Position numbers and translations under genes: made by a program
DNA from: Patescibacteria group bacterium
GTDB lineage: Bacteria > Patescibacteriota > Patescibacteriia > 2-12-FULL-60-25
DNA: 57,961 bases
Direction: 5' to 3'
NCBI GenBank assembly: GCA_018061755.1
Contig: JAGOTP010000005.1
Location: 1-57,961, forward strand
In this document: positions 30,731-37,904 of the stretch, piece after piece
Layout of the letters: each line of letters begins with the position of its first letter
Position numbering within the stretch: position 1 is the first letter of the stretch
The notes under the pieces: model-generated
What the model was told of the DNA's origin: nothing
Databases searched by the model: none
What the model saw: only the letters and a program-made list of their open reading frames with translations

Positions 30731-32800
30731 ATGCTAAACATTTCCCCCAGAAGCACTTTTATTTCAATGTTTTTTACCGTTGTCTTAGGTCTTGGCTTAG
30801 CAACGACTGTCCAGGCCGCTGATATGCTGCCTCCCGTCGTAGGTAACGTAACGCCTCTGACGGCTACGGTGGGTCAAGCTACAACCTTTTCGATCACAGC
30901 TTCTGATGACGATGCTGGAATTACACGATGCTATCTCGTTATCGGTGCCGTGGCGCTTTCCCCAGACATGACGCGTGTGAGTGGGAATAACATGAGCGGT
31001 TCTTACAGCCAAACGCATACGTTCGCCCTATCTGGCTCTTATGAAGTCTCTGCTCGTTGTGCTGACTCTGCAGAAAATGTTGGGCTGGGATCCAATGTAA
31101 CGGTGGTCGTTGCTGCTGCGGCGGATACGACGGCACCCGTTCTTGGAGCGGTGACGCCATCTACTGCAGCGGCTGGTGTGTCTGTAACTCTAAACGTAGA
31201 TTATACGGACGAAGTCGGAGTGACTGACTGTCAATTCAATCCAGGAAACAGCACGATGCTCAGCGCAACTCGATCTGGTCCGGCACAGGCTGGAAGTGCT
31301 AGCTATACCTATACCTTCCCATCGGCGGGGACGTATTCAACGTCCTTCACCTGTAGAGATGCGGCTGGTAATACAGGCACAGCTTCTCGCTCTGTGACTG
31401 TGACCGCAGGCGCTGGAGGGGTGGATACGACGCCACCAGTTGTTGGCGCTTTGAACAACCCTACGGTAACAGTGGGGGTTCCTGTTACTTTTCAAGCGAC
31501 ATATTCCGATGACGTGGGTGTCAGCTCGTGTCATTTAGTGATCAACGGTTCATCGGTTGGACTTGCGACGCTGAGCGGTTCAGTGACGACGGGTGGCGTG
31601 TCTCGTTCCCATACGTTTTCGGCGGCTGGTACCTATACAGTCGTTATGTCTTGTAAGGATGCGGCCATGAACACGGCTGATTCAGCGACTCGTACCGTGA
31701 CCGTTGCAACAGCTGCGCCTACAGCGGATACTTCAGCACCAACCTTTTCGGGATCAATTAGTCCGCTGACGGCTGTCCTGAACGTTCCCGTGATGCTTTC
31801 TTCTGCTTATGCTGATAACGTCGGTGTCACAGAGTGCTCTCTCTATGTCGATGGCACGCTTGCTGGCGGATCTTCATCGGGAGGGACGGCAGGCACAACA
31901 TCCCGCTCTCACACCTTTACATCGACCGGTTCGCATACCGCACGTTTCCAGTGTCGCGACGCGGCTGGGAATGTGGGTGTTTCTACGACGTATACCGTGA
32001 ACGTTTCTACAACGAGTGTGGTCTCAGGTGATCGTACGGCTCCAGTTGTTGGCTCTCTTTCAAACGCGCCCGTCATGACAAATACGAGCGTACGCTATAC
32101 AGCAACCGTCTCCGATAACGATTCCGGCCTCGCGCGCTGTGAACTCTATGTGAATGGATCAAGTCAGGGTTTAATGGATATCAATGGTTCGTATGCTTCT
32201 CGCACGTATACCTTTACCTCTGCCGGTACTTATAATCTCTATACATCTTGTTGGGACCGTGCCGGGAACGGCGCTTCTGGAGCGGTTACGAGTGTAGCGG
32301 TATCTGCTTCTACGCCAACTCCAGGACAACCACTGATGGGAAGTTTGGTGAAGGCTATGTGTCCTGCCTATCAAGTCAGCGCCGATCATCCATGTCGTGC
32401 CGTGTATTACTATGGCCAAGATGGACGTCGTCATGCCTTTCCAAATGAACGTGTCTTTTTCACTTGGTTCCGTGATTTTGATAGTGTACGAGAAGTGACA
32501 GACGCTATGCTTGCTTCCATGAGTCTTGGTCGGAGTGTGAACTATCGTCCCGGTCTTCGTATGGTGAAGTTCACGACCTTGAATCGTGTCTATGCCGTTG
32601 CACGAGGCGGAGTCTTGCGCTGGGTAACGACTGAAGACGTTGCTCGACAATTATATGGAGCCAGCTGGGCAACCCAAATTGATGATATCGCCGATGTCTT
32701 CTATACCAACTACACTTTTGGGGCAGACATCACCTCCAGCGTACAATTCAATCCAATCTCTGAATCAAATCTTGCTGTAACGATTGATCAGAATTGGTAG
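30731..32800 (+). CDS. secreted surface protein with five Ig-like repeats
   Basis: A 689-residue protein with a signal peptide (residues 1-30, ending in TTVQAAD). Five repeats of about 95-105 residues follow, each opening with D-x-x-x-P-x-x-G (for example DTTAPVLGAVTPSTAAAG) and carrying one Cys in the V-x-x-C strand and one in a CxDxAxN motif (CRDAAGNTG, CKDAAMNTA, CRDAAGNVG, CWDRAGNGA), which likely form a disulfide in each Ig-like domain. The C-terminal 150 residues (from MGSLVKAMCPAYQVS) form a different domain with GQDGRRHAFPNE and GGVLRWVTTEDVA, similar to the repeats of the protein at 40446. A later start at 30764 would still keep the signal peptide. Confidence 0.85.
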   Translation: MLNISPRSTFISMFFTVVLGLGLATTVQAADMLPPVVGNVTPLTATVGQATTFSITASDDDAGITRCYLVIGAVALSPDMTRVSGNNMSGSYSQTHTFALSGSYEVSARCADSAENVGLGSNVTVVVAAAADTTAPVLGAVTPSTAAAGVSVTLNVDYTDEVGVTDCQFNPGNSTMLSATRSGPAQAGSASYTYTFPSAGTYSTSFTCRDAAGNTGTASRSVTVTAGAGGVDTTPPVVGALNNPTVTVGVPVTFQATYSDDVGVSSCHLVINGSSVGLATLSGSVTTGGVSRSHTFSAAGTYTVVMSCKDAAMNTADSATRTVTVATAAPTADTSAPTFSGSISPLTAVLNVPVMLSSAYADNVGVTECSLYVDGTLAGGSSSGGTAGTTSRSHTFTSTGSHTARFQCRDAAGNVGVSTTYTVNVSTTSVVSGDRTAPVVGSLSNAPVMTNTSVRYTATVSDNDSGLARCELYVNGSSQGLMDINGSYASRTYTFTSAGTYNLYTSCWDRAGNGASGAVTSVAVSASTPTPGQPLMGSLVKAMCPAYQVSADHPCRAVYYYGQDGRRHAFPNERVFFTWFRDFDSVREVTDAMLASMSLGRSVNYRPGLRMVKFTTLNRVYAVARGGVLRWVTTEDVARQLYGASWATQIDDIADVFYTNYTFGADITSSVQFNPISESNLAVTIDQNW

Positions 32801-32830
32801 TCGGATAGAACGAGTAAGCACCGGTTAATA

Positions 32831-32866
32831 CCAAAGCCCCATTGCTGCAAAGTGGTGGGGTTTTGG
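32831..32866 (+). terminator. terminator after the Ig-like repeat gene
   Basis: CCAAA-CCCCA on the left and TGGGG-TTTTGG on the right form an interrupted stem around a 16-base interior; the right arm contains a T-run. Confidence 0.65.
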
Positions 32867-32898
32867 TGTATCCTCTCTTTGGTCAATCTATCTATCCT

Positions 32899-33330
32899 AT
32901 GGTCTCTCTGGAAAAGCCCCCATCATTTCAGCCGAAATTTACAGCAACTGGTTGCTTTACGACGTGTGGTAATGAAATTGTGCTCTTACTGCGGCAAGAC
33001 CACAAACCTCAAGGCGGAACTTGGGGTGTTCCTGGCGGTAAGGTCGAAGCGAATGAAAATCCTGATCAGGCAGTTGTACGAGAGCTCTTTGAGGAGACAG
33101 GTATCCGTCCCACGGAACCACCTCGTTTGTTAAAAACCACTTATACTTATCAGAATGGCCCCGATTTTATTTTTGTGATGTATGCTTTGGAGCTTGCAGA
33201 GAAGCCGGTTGTCATCCTCGATCCGCTAAGTCACAAGGACTACCTGTGGATCGATGTTCAAAAAACGCCTACGTTGTCCCTCATGCCCGATTTAGATAAC
33301 CATATACGTTTATTTCTTGAACTTAGCTAA
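32899..33330 (+). CDS. Nudix hydrolase
   Basis: About 143 residues. A Nudix box GGKVEANENPDQAVVRELFE followed by ETGI is complete, preceded by DHKPQGGTWGVPGG. The start ATG at 32899 lies 8 bases after TATCCT, a -10-like box, so leaderless initiation is plausible; an upstream in-frame start would extend into the preceding terminator. The C-terminal part PDFIFVMYALELAEKPVV matches ADP-ribose/dNTP-type Nudix enzymes in general but the substrate is unclear. It converges with the next gene across a bidirectional terminator. Confidence 0.85.
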   Translation: MVSLEKPPSFQPKFTATGCFTTCGNEIVLLLRQDHKPQGGTWGVPGGKVEANENPDQAVVRELFEETGIRPTEPPRLLKTTYTYQNGPDFIFVMYALELAEKPVVILDPLSHKDYLWIDVQKTPTLSLMPDLDNHIRLFLELS

Positions 33331-33351
33331 GTCGTTCACAGTTTATAAAAT

Positions 33352-33395
33352 AAGAAAGAGCGGGCTGCTGCCGAAGCATGCCCGCTCACTTCTTT
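33352..33395. terminator. bidirectional terminator
   Basis: AAGAAAGAGCGGGC (33352-33365) is complementary to GCCCGCTC with a following ACTTCTTT (33380-33395). The A-run on one side and T-run on the other let it work for both converging genes. Confidence 0.8.
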
Positions 33396-33411
33396 GAAAG
33401 ATGATTTTTGA

Positions 33412-34143
33412 TTATTTATCGTGATATCTCCCACTCACTTTCAGCATCTGACCTTGTTCTTTTATATAGCTTAAACCTACGCGTAACGCTGTAATCATGC
33501 CCGGCATCATCGGTTCTGCTTGAACAGCATTTTCTAAGGACATCCATCCGCCAATCGAGTGTTCTCGAGTATCTGGAAGAGCGATACCCACTCCCTGTTC
33601 TGTCTCCACTTCTTCTGCGATATTTTTTACGACGACATGAATCAGGACTCCTTGGGATATGTCTCGAAACGATCCGGCGATCATGCTGTATCCGCCCGTT
33701 CTTTTAATTGAAATCTCTTCTCCAAATTCACGCTCGGCAGCATGGAGAATAACAGAACCAAGAGTCACATCTGAAGAGGTGACATCCGTTTTCTCAATCT
33801 TGCCCATAGGCGCTGCCCAGGTATCGGGTCCCCACAGTCGATCCTTAGATCGTTTTCCGAATACAAGCTCGATGTTCTTAGGATGGAGAAGTCCGAGAGA
33901 CGGCACGGCTCCAGGTGATCCGAGGCTCAAAATAACAATCGCTTGCTTCGGGTCTTTTTCGAGTGATCGAGTTGCTGGTTGGCGATAATCTATCGAGCAT
34001 TCTTCGATTGATTCTTGGGCTGAGCGCTTTTCTAGTGTTTCAATAGCGTCGTTCAAGGTCTGTTGAGTTTGATCCAGTGCTGCATCTGGAAGAGGTTGGG
34101 TGAAGAGTCGATGACTTTTTTCTAGTGGCATATCTTGGGACAT
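33412..34143 (-). CDS. divergent Nudix-domain protein
   Basis: A 243-residue protein with a helical N-terminal 65 residues (DQTQQTLNDAIETLEKRSAQ) and a Nudix-like domain. The box is stretched: GKIEKTDVTSSDVTLGSVIL then HAAEREFGEEI, so the REFGEE core is present while the spacing from the leading Gly is about ten residues longer than normal. The preceding WGPDTWAAPMGK mimics the usual strand. It is thus likely a Nudix homologue with an insertion in the loop, and catalysis is uncertain. Divergent from the gene at 34240. Confidence 0.65.
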   Translation of the reverse strand: MSQDMPLEKSHRLFTQPLPDAALDQTQQTLNDAIETLEKRSAQESIEECSIDYRQPATRSLEKDPKQAIVILSLGSPGAVPSLGLLHPKNIELVFGKRSKDRLWGPDTWAAPMGKIEKTDVTSSDVTLGSVILHAAEREFGEEISIKRTGGYSMIAGSFRDISQGVLIHVVVKNIAEEVETEQGVGIALPDTREHSIGGWMSLENAVQAEPMMPGMITALRVGLSYIKEQGQMLKVSGRYHDK

Positions 34144-34239
34144 AGGACGCTACTATAGCGTAGTAAATACTTGCTTTCTAGTTCTCTCTTCTCCTCTTTT
34201 CTTATTGGCTTTCTCCTCACGTCATGATTTAATTCAGGC

Positions 34240-35304
34240 ATGAAATTTCCCAATGTACCTCCCGCTCCTTCCCCTGAAGCACCTCGTAAACGTGAGCCTT
34301 CTGCCACGCTGCTTCAGAAGCTGATGCTAGCAGCGTTAGCCACGGTCTCTGCAGACGTTGCACAAAAGGAGACACCACATACAGCTGATCCCGTTACGAT
34401 TGAGGCTGATCCGGCGACTACTCCTCGGCGATCTGTCCATGCTTCTACTCGTAGTCGAGAGCGAGCTCCTTCGGCGAGAGTTGCTCCCATTCCATCCGAT
34501 GCTGGATCCGCAACTGAAACGGGTGTAGCTAATGCGACTGAAACATCGTCTGTTATTGAGCGATCAACACCGATGAGCGATGCAGAAAAGGCAGAGTTAG
34601 ATGGGACGATTGATGCATTCTTCGATACAGAATTTGCTCGCGATGAGGATCTAAACGAGTATTTTGGAAACGATTTCTTTCATTTCCGTGATTTGGAACG
34701 TCGAGTACAGGGGCATGTCTTCGAGACGGTCTACTCAAATGAAAAAGGCGCCTTTCGACTTAACGGAGATGGTTTTTACGATTACGGCTATCGACGAGAA
34801 AATTACATTGGTCGAGCCATGGGGCGGGCATTGGAGGATCGGGCACGAGACTTGTTGGAACGTCGGGGTACTGACTCTGTGAAGCGAGCCATTCAGATCT
34901 GTGTTTATTCTATGAACTGGCGTCTGGCAGGAGAATTCGCCTATCAGACCCATAACGGAGAATATTTCATTCAAACTTGGAGGCAGTATGATGAAGGCTC
35001 GGAGATGTATTTGGTTGATAATCATGACCATCAACGCCCGTCGACGCTTCATCTTTTCTTCCGCAGGTCAGATATTGCTTGGGTTCGTGCCTTCGCACCC
35101 TATCTTGAGGCTGCGGAACGAGCAGAGATTATTTCCGGACTGGAACAGCTTCATCGGCGCGTAGCGGAGAACGGAGAGGCGACTTATGGAAGCGGATCAT
35201 TGAGTCCAGGCGGCTTTTGTGGCTTGATCGAAGGCGAAGACGTGCCAATGTACCTCGCGCGACTGCAGACGATCATGGAAATCGTACGCAGTCAGCAACC
35301 ATAA
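34240..35304 (+). CDS. hypothetical protein with disordered N-terminus
   Basis: A 354-residue protein. Residues 1-115 are Pro/Ala/Thr/Glu-rich and probably disordered, with a weakly hydrophobic LMLAALATVSADVAQ segment near residue 28 that might be a membrane anchor or signal. The folded part (about 115-354) begins with AEKAELDGTIDAFFDTEFAR and shows an FRDLERRVQGHVFETVY and a DSVKRAIQICVYSMNWRL segment. No family or catalytic motif is recognised. It is a one-gene unit between a divergent Nudix-like gene and the Rieske gene. Confidence 0.6.
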   Translation: MKFPNVPPAPSPEAPRKREPSATLLQKLMLAALATVSADVAQKETPHTADPVTIEADPATTPRRSVHASTRSRERAPSARVAPIPSDAGSATETGVANATETSSVIERSTPMSDAEKAELDGTIDAFFDTEFARDEDLNEYFGNDFFHFRDLERRVQGHVFETVYSNEKGAFRLNGDGFYDYGYRRENYIGRAMGRALEDRARDLLERRGTDSVKRAIQICVYSMNWRLAGEFAYQTHNGEYFIQTWRQYDEGSEMYLVDNHDHQRPSTLHLFFRRSDIAWVRAFAPYLEAAERAEIISGLEQLHRRVAENGEATYGSGSLSPGGFCGLIEGEDVPMYLARLQTIMEIVRSQQP

Positions 35305-35376
35305 CGTATTTGTTCATCCATCAGCTCTACCTTATACTTTAGAAGAGCGTCTTTTACTGAACCTGAAAATAAACCT

Positions 35377-35709
35377 ATGTCCCATCCCATGGCTGAACAG
35401 GGTCCGGCTGAATTGGTCGCAGTTGGATGGGTTGACGAATGGCAAGATGGAAGTGCGCGTGAGGTGAAAGTCCACAAAAAACCGATGACGGTGGTGCGGA
35501 TAGGCGAGCGCTTCTTTGCATTAAACAGTATCTGTCCCCATATGGGTGGTCCGATGTCTTGCGGTACGCTGCGTGATGGAAAGTTGTATTGCCCTTGGCA
35601 TGAATGGGGTTTCGATGTTGAAACGGGAACTTGTCCGAATGGGCATCGCTTGGAACTTTATCGAGTTGAAGTTGTTGATGGACAAGTCATGGTTGGCTGG
35701 GTTGTATGA
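35377..35709 (+). CDS. Rieske-type [2Fe-2S] ferredoxin
   Basis: A 110-residue protein with the two Rieske cluster motifs: CPHMGGPM (C-x-H) and CPWHEWGF (C-x-x-H) about 18 residues apart. This size, without a membrane anchor or a partner dioxygenase domain, is that of NirD-like or soluble Rieske ferredoxins. It probably carries electrons to an unidentified oxidoreductase, since no partner is in the window. Its stop overlaps the thermonuclease start (ATGA), so the two are translationally coupled. TATACTT at 35334-35340 may be its -10 region. Confidence 0.9.
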   Translation: MSHPMAEQGPAELVAVGWVDEWQDGSAREVKVHKKPMTVVRIGERFFALNSICPHMGGPMSCGTLRDGKLYCPWHEWGFDVETGTCPNGHRLELYRVEVVDGQVMVGWVV

Positions 35710-36356
35710 ATGCTCTCTCGGTTTTTGCCAAGCGTAGACTGATGCGTGCTTTGGCGGCGGTTCTTGGTCTCCTCCTTTTCTGGTTGATTCAAGCTTGGCA
35801 AACCCAAGAAGCATCCACGAAAAAGGTTGATGCCCTTCCGCCAACCACGAGTTCAACTGCTGTCATTCCCACGGTCAGATCCGCAGAGGGGATCGTGTTT
35901 CAGACGACTACGACGAATGCTTTGCAAGCGGAAGTTTTGCGAGCAGTCGATGGAGATACGCTTGAGGTGAAGCTCATAGCGACGGGCAAGGAAATCAAGG
36001 TTCGTTTGCTTGGGATGAATACTCCAGAATCAGTCGATCCGCGACGTCCAGTACAGTGTTTTGGAAAGGAGGCCTCGAAACGCATGAAAGAACTGGTTGA
36101 AGGAAAAATGGTTCTACTGGTCGAAGATTTGAAAGCGGATGATCGTGATAAATACGGTCGCTGGCTTAGAAATGTGGTCCGAATGGAGGATCGGTTAGAT
36201 GTGAACGCGACGTTGGTCGATCAAGGTTATGCGAATGCATACTTGTCTTTTCCTCTGGATGCAAAGCGCAAAGCGCAGCTGAGAAAGTTAGAGCAAGAAG
36301 CCAAGGCGGCGGAACGAGGATTGTGGAGTCCGAGTACGTGTGAAGGGAAGAAGTAA
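35706..36356 (+). CDS. secreted thermonuclease (SNase family)
   Basis: A 216-residue nuclease with a membrane anchor or signal segment (about residues 12-32, ALAAVLGLLLFWLIQAW) and the staphylococcal nuclease fold: RAVDGDTLEVKL, VRLLGMNTPESVDP (the Arg/Asp/Glu catalytic block), DKYGRWLRNV (catalytic Arg) and GYANAYLSFP. Ca2+-dependent cleavage of DNA or RNA outside the cell is expected, and in CPR cells could supply nucleotides. It is coupled to the Rieske gene. It ends 3 bases before the inverted-repeat element at 36359. Confidence 0.88.
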   Translation: MNALSVFAKRRLMRALAAVLGLLLFWLIQAWQTQEASTKKVDALPPTTSSTAVIPTVRSAEGIVFQTTTTNALQAEVLRAVDGDTLEVKLIATGKEIKVRLLGMNTPESVDPRRPVQCFGKEASKRMKELVEGKMVLLVEDLKADDRDKYGRWLRNVVRMEDRLDVNATLVDQGYANAYLSFPLDAKRKAQLRKLEQEAKAAERGLWSPSTCEGKK

Positions 36357-36358
36357 AA

Positions 36359-36513
36359 GCCGCTGGAGCGCACCTGAACGCCGCGAGGCGTGTTTGAGCT
36401 GAAATGAGCGAAACGCGAATATCAAAAAAAGAGGAGCGAAGATCCCCAAGTGCAAATTGGAGCGACAATCCATAGCGCGAGTTGCCTCGCAAGCGAAGGT
36501 GCGCTCCAGCGGC
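36359..36513. repeat. 155-bp element bounded by 17-bp perfect inverted repeats
   Basis: GCCGCTGGAGCGCACCT (36359-36375) is exactly inverted as AGGTGCGCTCCAGCGGC (36497-36513). The interior holds small stems (CGCC/GGCG, TTGC/GCAA, TGG/CCA) and an A-run. It fills the whole gap between the convergent thermonuclease and fmt genes, ending 2 bases before the fmt stop. It may be a miniature mobile element, a bidirectional terminator or a structured RNA. Confidence 0.75.
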
Positions 36514-36515
36514 AT

Positions 36516-37400
36516 TTAGCGCTGTTGTCCGTGAAGAAAGGCGCTTCCAGTCATGGGGGTTTTGCCTTCGGGTTGGACTTCGTCCAAAGCGAGTAGGGTG
36601 TTGTTTCCACAGGGCATTACCAAGAGATCAGGCTGAGGTTCGGTCACGACGTGCGCTCGCAGAACTTTCAGGCGCTTGCCTTTGTAGTCGGTAGACGTTC
36701 CGGGCCAAGGGGTATAGGCACGAATCAGGCGTTCGATAACTTCAGCAGGCTGATTCCAATCGATATTTCCATCAGTCCGAGATAATAGCTTTACGAACGT
36801 CGCTTTCGTATGATCTTGCTCTTGTGGAGAGATGGTTCCGTCGATGTATCCGTGAAGCGTTTTTACCAAAAGATCTGCCCCGATTTGTCCCAGGCGTTCG
36901 CTCAGTGTTTCCGTTGTATCAGTTGGTTCAATCGGGGCTATTATCTGAGATAGAATTGGTCCATGATCCATGAGTGCGTCCATAAGCATGATCGTAACAC
37001 CTGTTTGTGTAAGGCCGTCACGGATGGCGGCTGTCATGGGAATAGCTCCACGATAGGCGGGAAGAAGCGAAGGATGGACGTTTAAAACATCTCGTGGATA
37101 AAGATCGAGTACGCGTTGCGAAATAATTTGTCCGAAACTTGCAACGACGGCGACATCGGCTTTGAGATCTTTCAATTGTTCGTAGGCTTCATCTGATTTT
37201 ACTTGCTCGAACTGAAAGACGGGTAAATTGAAGCGTAAAGCAGCCTCTTTAATAGGCGGGGGAGTCAGTACTTGTTTTCGTCCGACCGGGCGATCGGGTT
37301 GTGTCACCACTCCGACAACGGACAATGTTGTATCTTTGACGAGTGCTTCCAGCGTTTGAACGGAGAGGCGAGAGGTGCCATAGAAAACGACGCGGAGCAT
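36516..37400 (-). CDS. fmt: Methionyl-tRNA formyltransferase
   Basis: Formylates Met-tRNAfMet using 10-formyl-tetrahydrofolate before initiation. The catalytic Asn-His-Asp set is seen in LNVHPSLLPAYRGAIPM and MDHGPILSQ; the family N-terminus MLRVVFYGTSRLSVQTLEAL and VVTQPDRPVGR are present, and the C-terminal OB-like domain begins near KRLKVLRAH. The start at 37400 aligns with the family and removes a 30-residue extension that would overlap def. About 294 residues. Together with def, prmC and the tRNA synthetases it shows a normal bacterial initiation chemistry. Confidence 0.93.
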   Translation of the reverse strand: MLRVVFYGTSRLSVQTLEALVKDTTLSVVGVVTQPDRPVGRKQVLTPPPIKEAALRFNLPVFQFEQVKSDEAYEQLKDLKADVAVVASFGQIISQRVLDLYPRDVLNVHPSLLPAYRGAIPMTAAIRDGLTQTGVTIMLMDALMDHGPILSQIIAPIEPTDTTETLSERLGQIGADLLVKTLHGYIDGTISPQEQDHTKATFVKLLSRTDGNIDWNQPAEVIERLIRAYTPWPGTSTDYKGKRLKVLRAHVVTEPQPDLLVMPCGNNTLLALDEVQPEGKTPMTGSAFLHGQQR

Positions 37401-37410
37401 AGTGATTACT

Positions 37411-37893
37411 TTAAATGCGTGAGGAACCAGTCTTGGTGAGTTTCGTGGCTTTGTCGATAAATAGAACACCGTCCAAGTGATCGATTTCATGTTGGAAGAC
37501 GACGGCCGGAAATCCTTTCAAATCCAACGTGATGCGCTTGCCATGACGATTGATCGCTTCTACGGTGACTTTTTTGTGACGTGAAACTAAGCCGTACTGC
37601 CCAGGGACGCTCAGACAGCCTTCCTCGCCCTCTACCATTGCTTCTGAAGTTTTTGTAATCACTGGATTCATGTAGCACTCTGGTCGTGCGCCTGTGTTCA
37701 CGACAATAGCGCGAATATTTCTACCAACCTGAGGAGAAGCGATGCCTACTCCATCGGCCACGAACATGGTTTGCACCAGTTGGTCCAAATAGGCCTGAAA
37801 GGCAGGGGTCGTGATTTCTTCGACTTCAAGCTCAACCGAGCGCTCGCGTAAGCTGGGTGTTGGGAGGGTGACAATCGGGAAGACGGCTGACAT
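37411..37893 (-). CDS. def: Peptide deformylase
   Basis: Metal enzyme that removes the formyl group from new proteins. All three motifs occur: GVGIASPQVG (G-x-G-x-A-A-x-Q with Ser for the second Ala), EEGCLSVPGQYG (EGCLS with metal Cys) and QHEIDHLDG (HExxH). The product is about 160 residues, at the short end of the family. The ATG at 37893 is chosen; a TTG three codons earlier is possible. It is placed 10 bases upstream of fmt and 12 bases downstream of priA, in one minus-strand operon. Confidence 0.93.
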   Translation of the reverse strand: MSAVFPIVTLPTPSLRERSVELEVEEITTPAFQAYLDQLVQTMFVADGVGIASPQVGRNIRAIVVNTGARPECYMNPVITKTSEAMVEGEEGCLSVPGQYGLVSRHKKVTVEAINRHGKRITLDLKGFPAVVFQHEIDHLDGVLFIDKATKLTKTGSSRI

Positions 37894-37904
37894 AACGACC
37901 AAGC

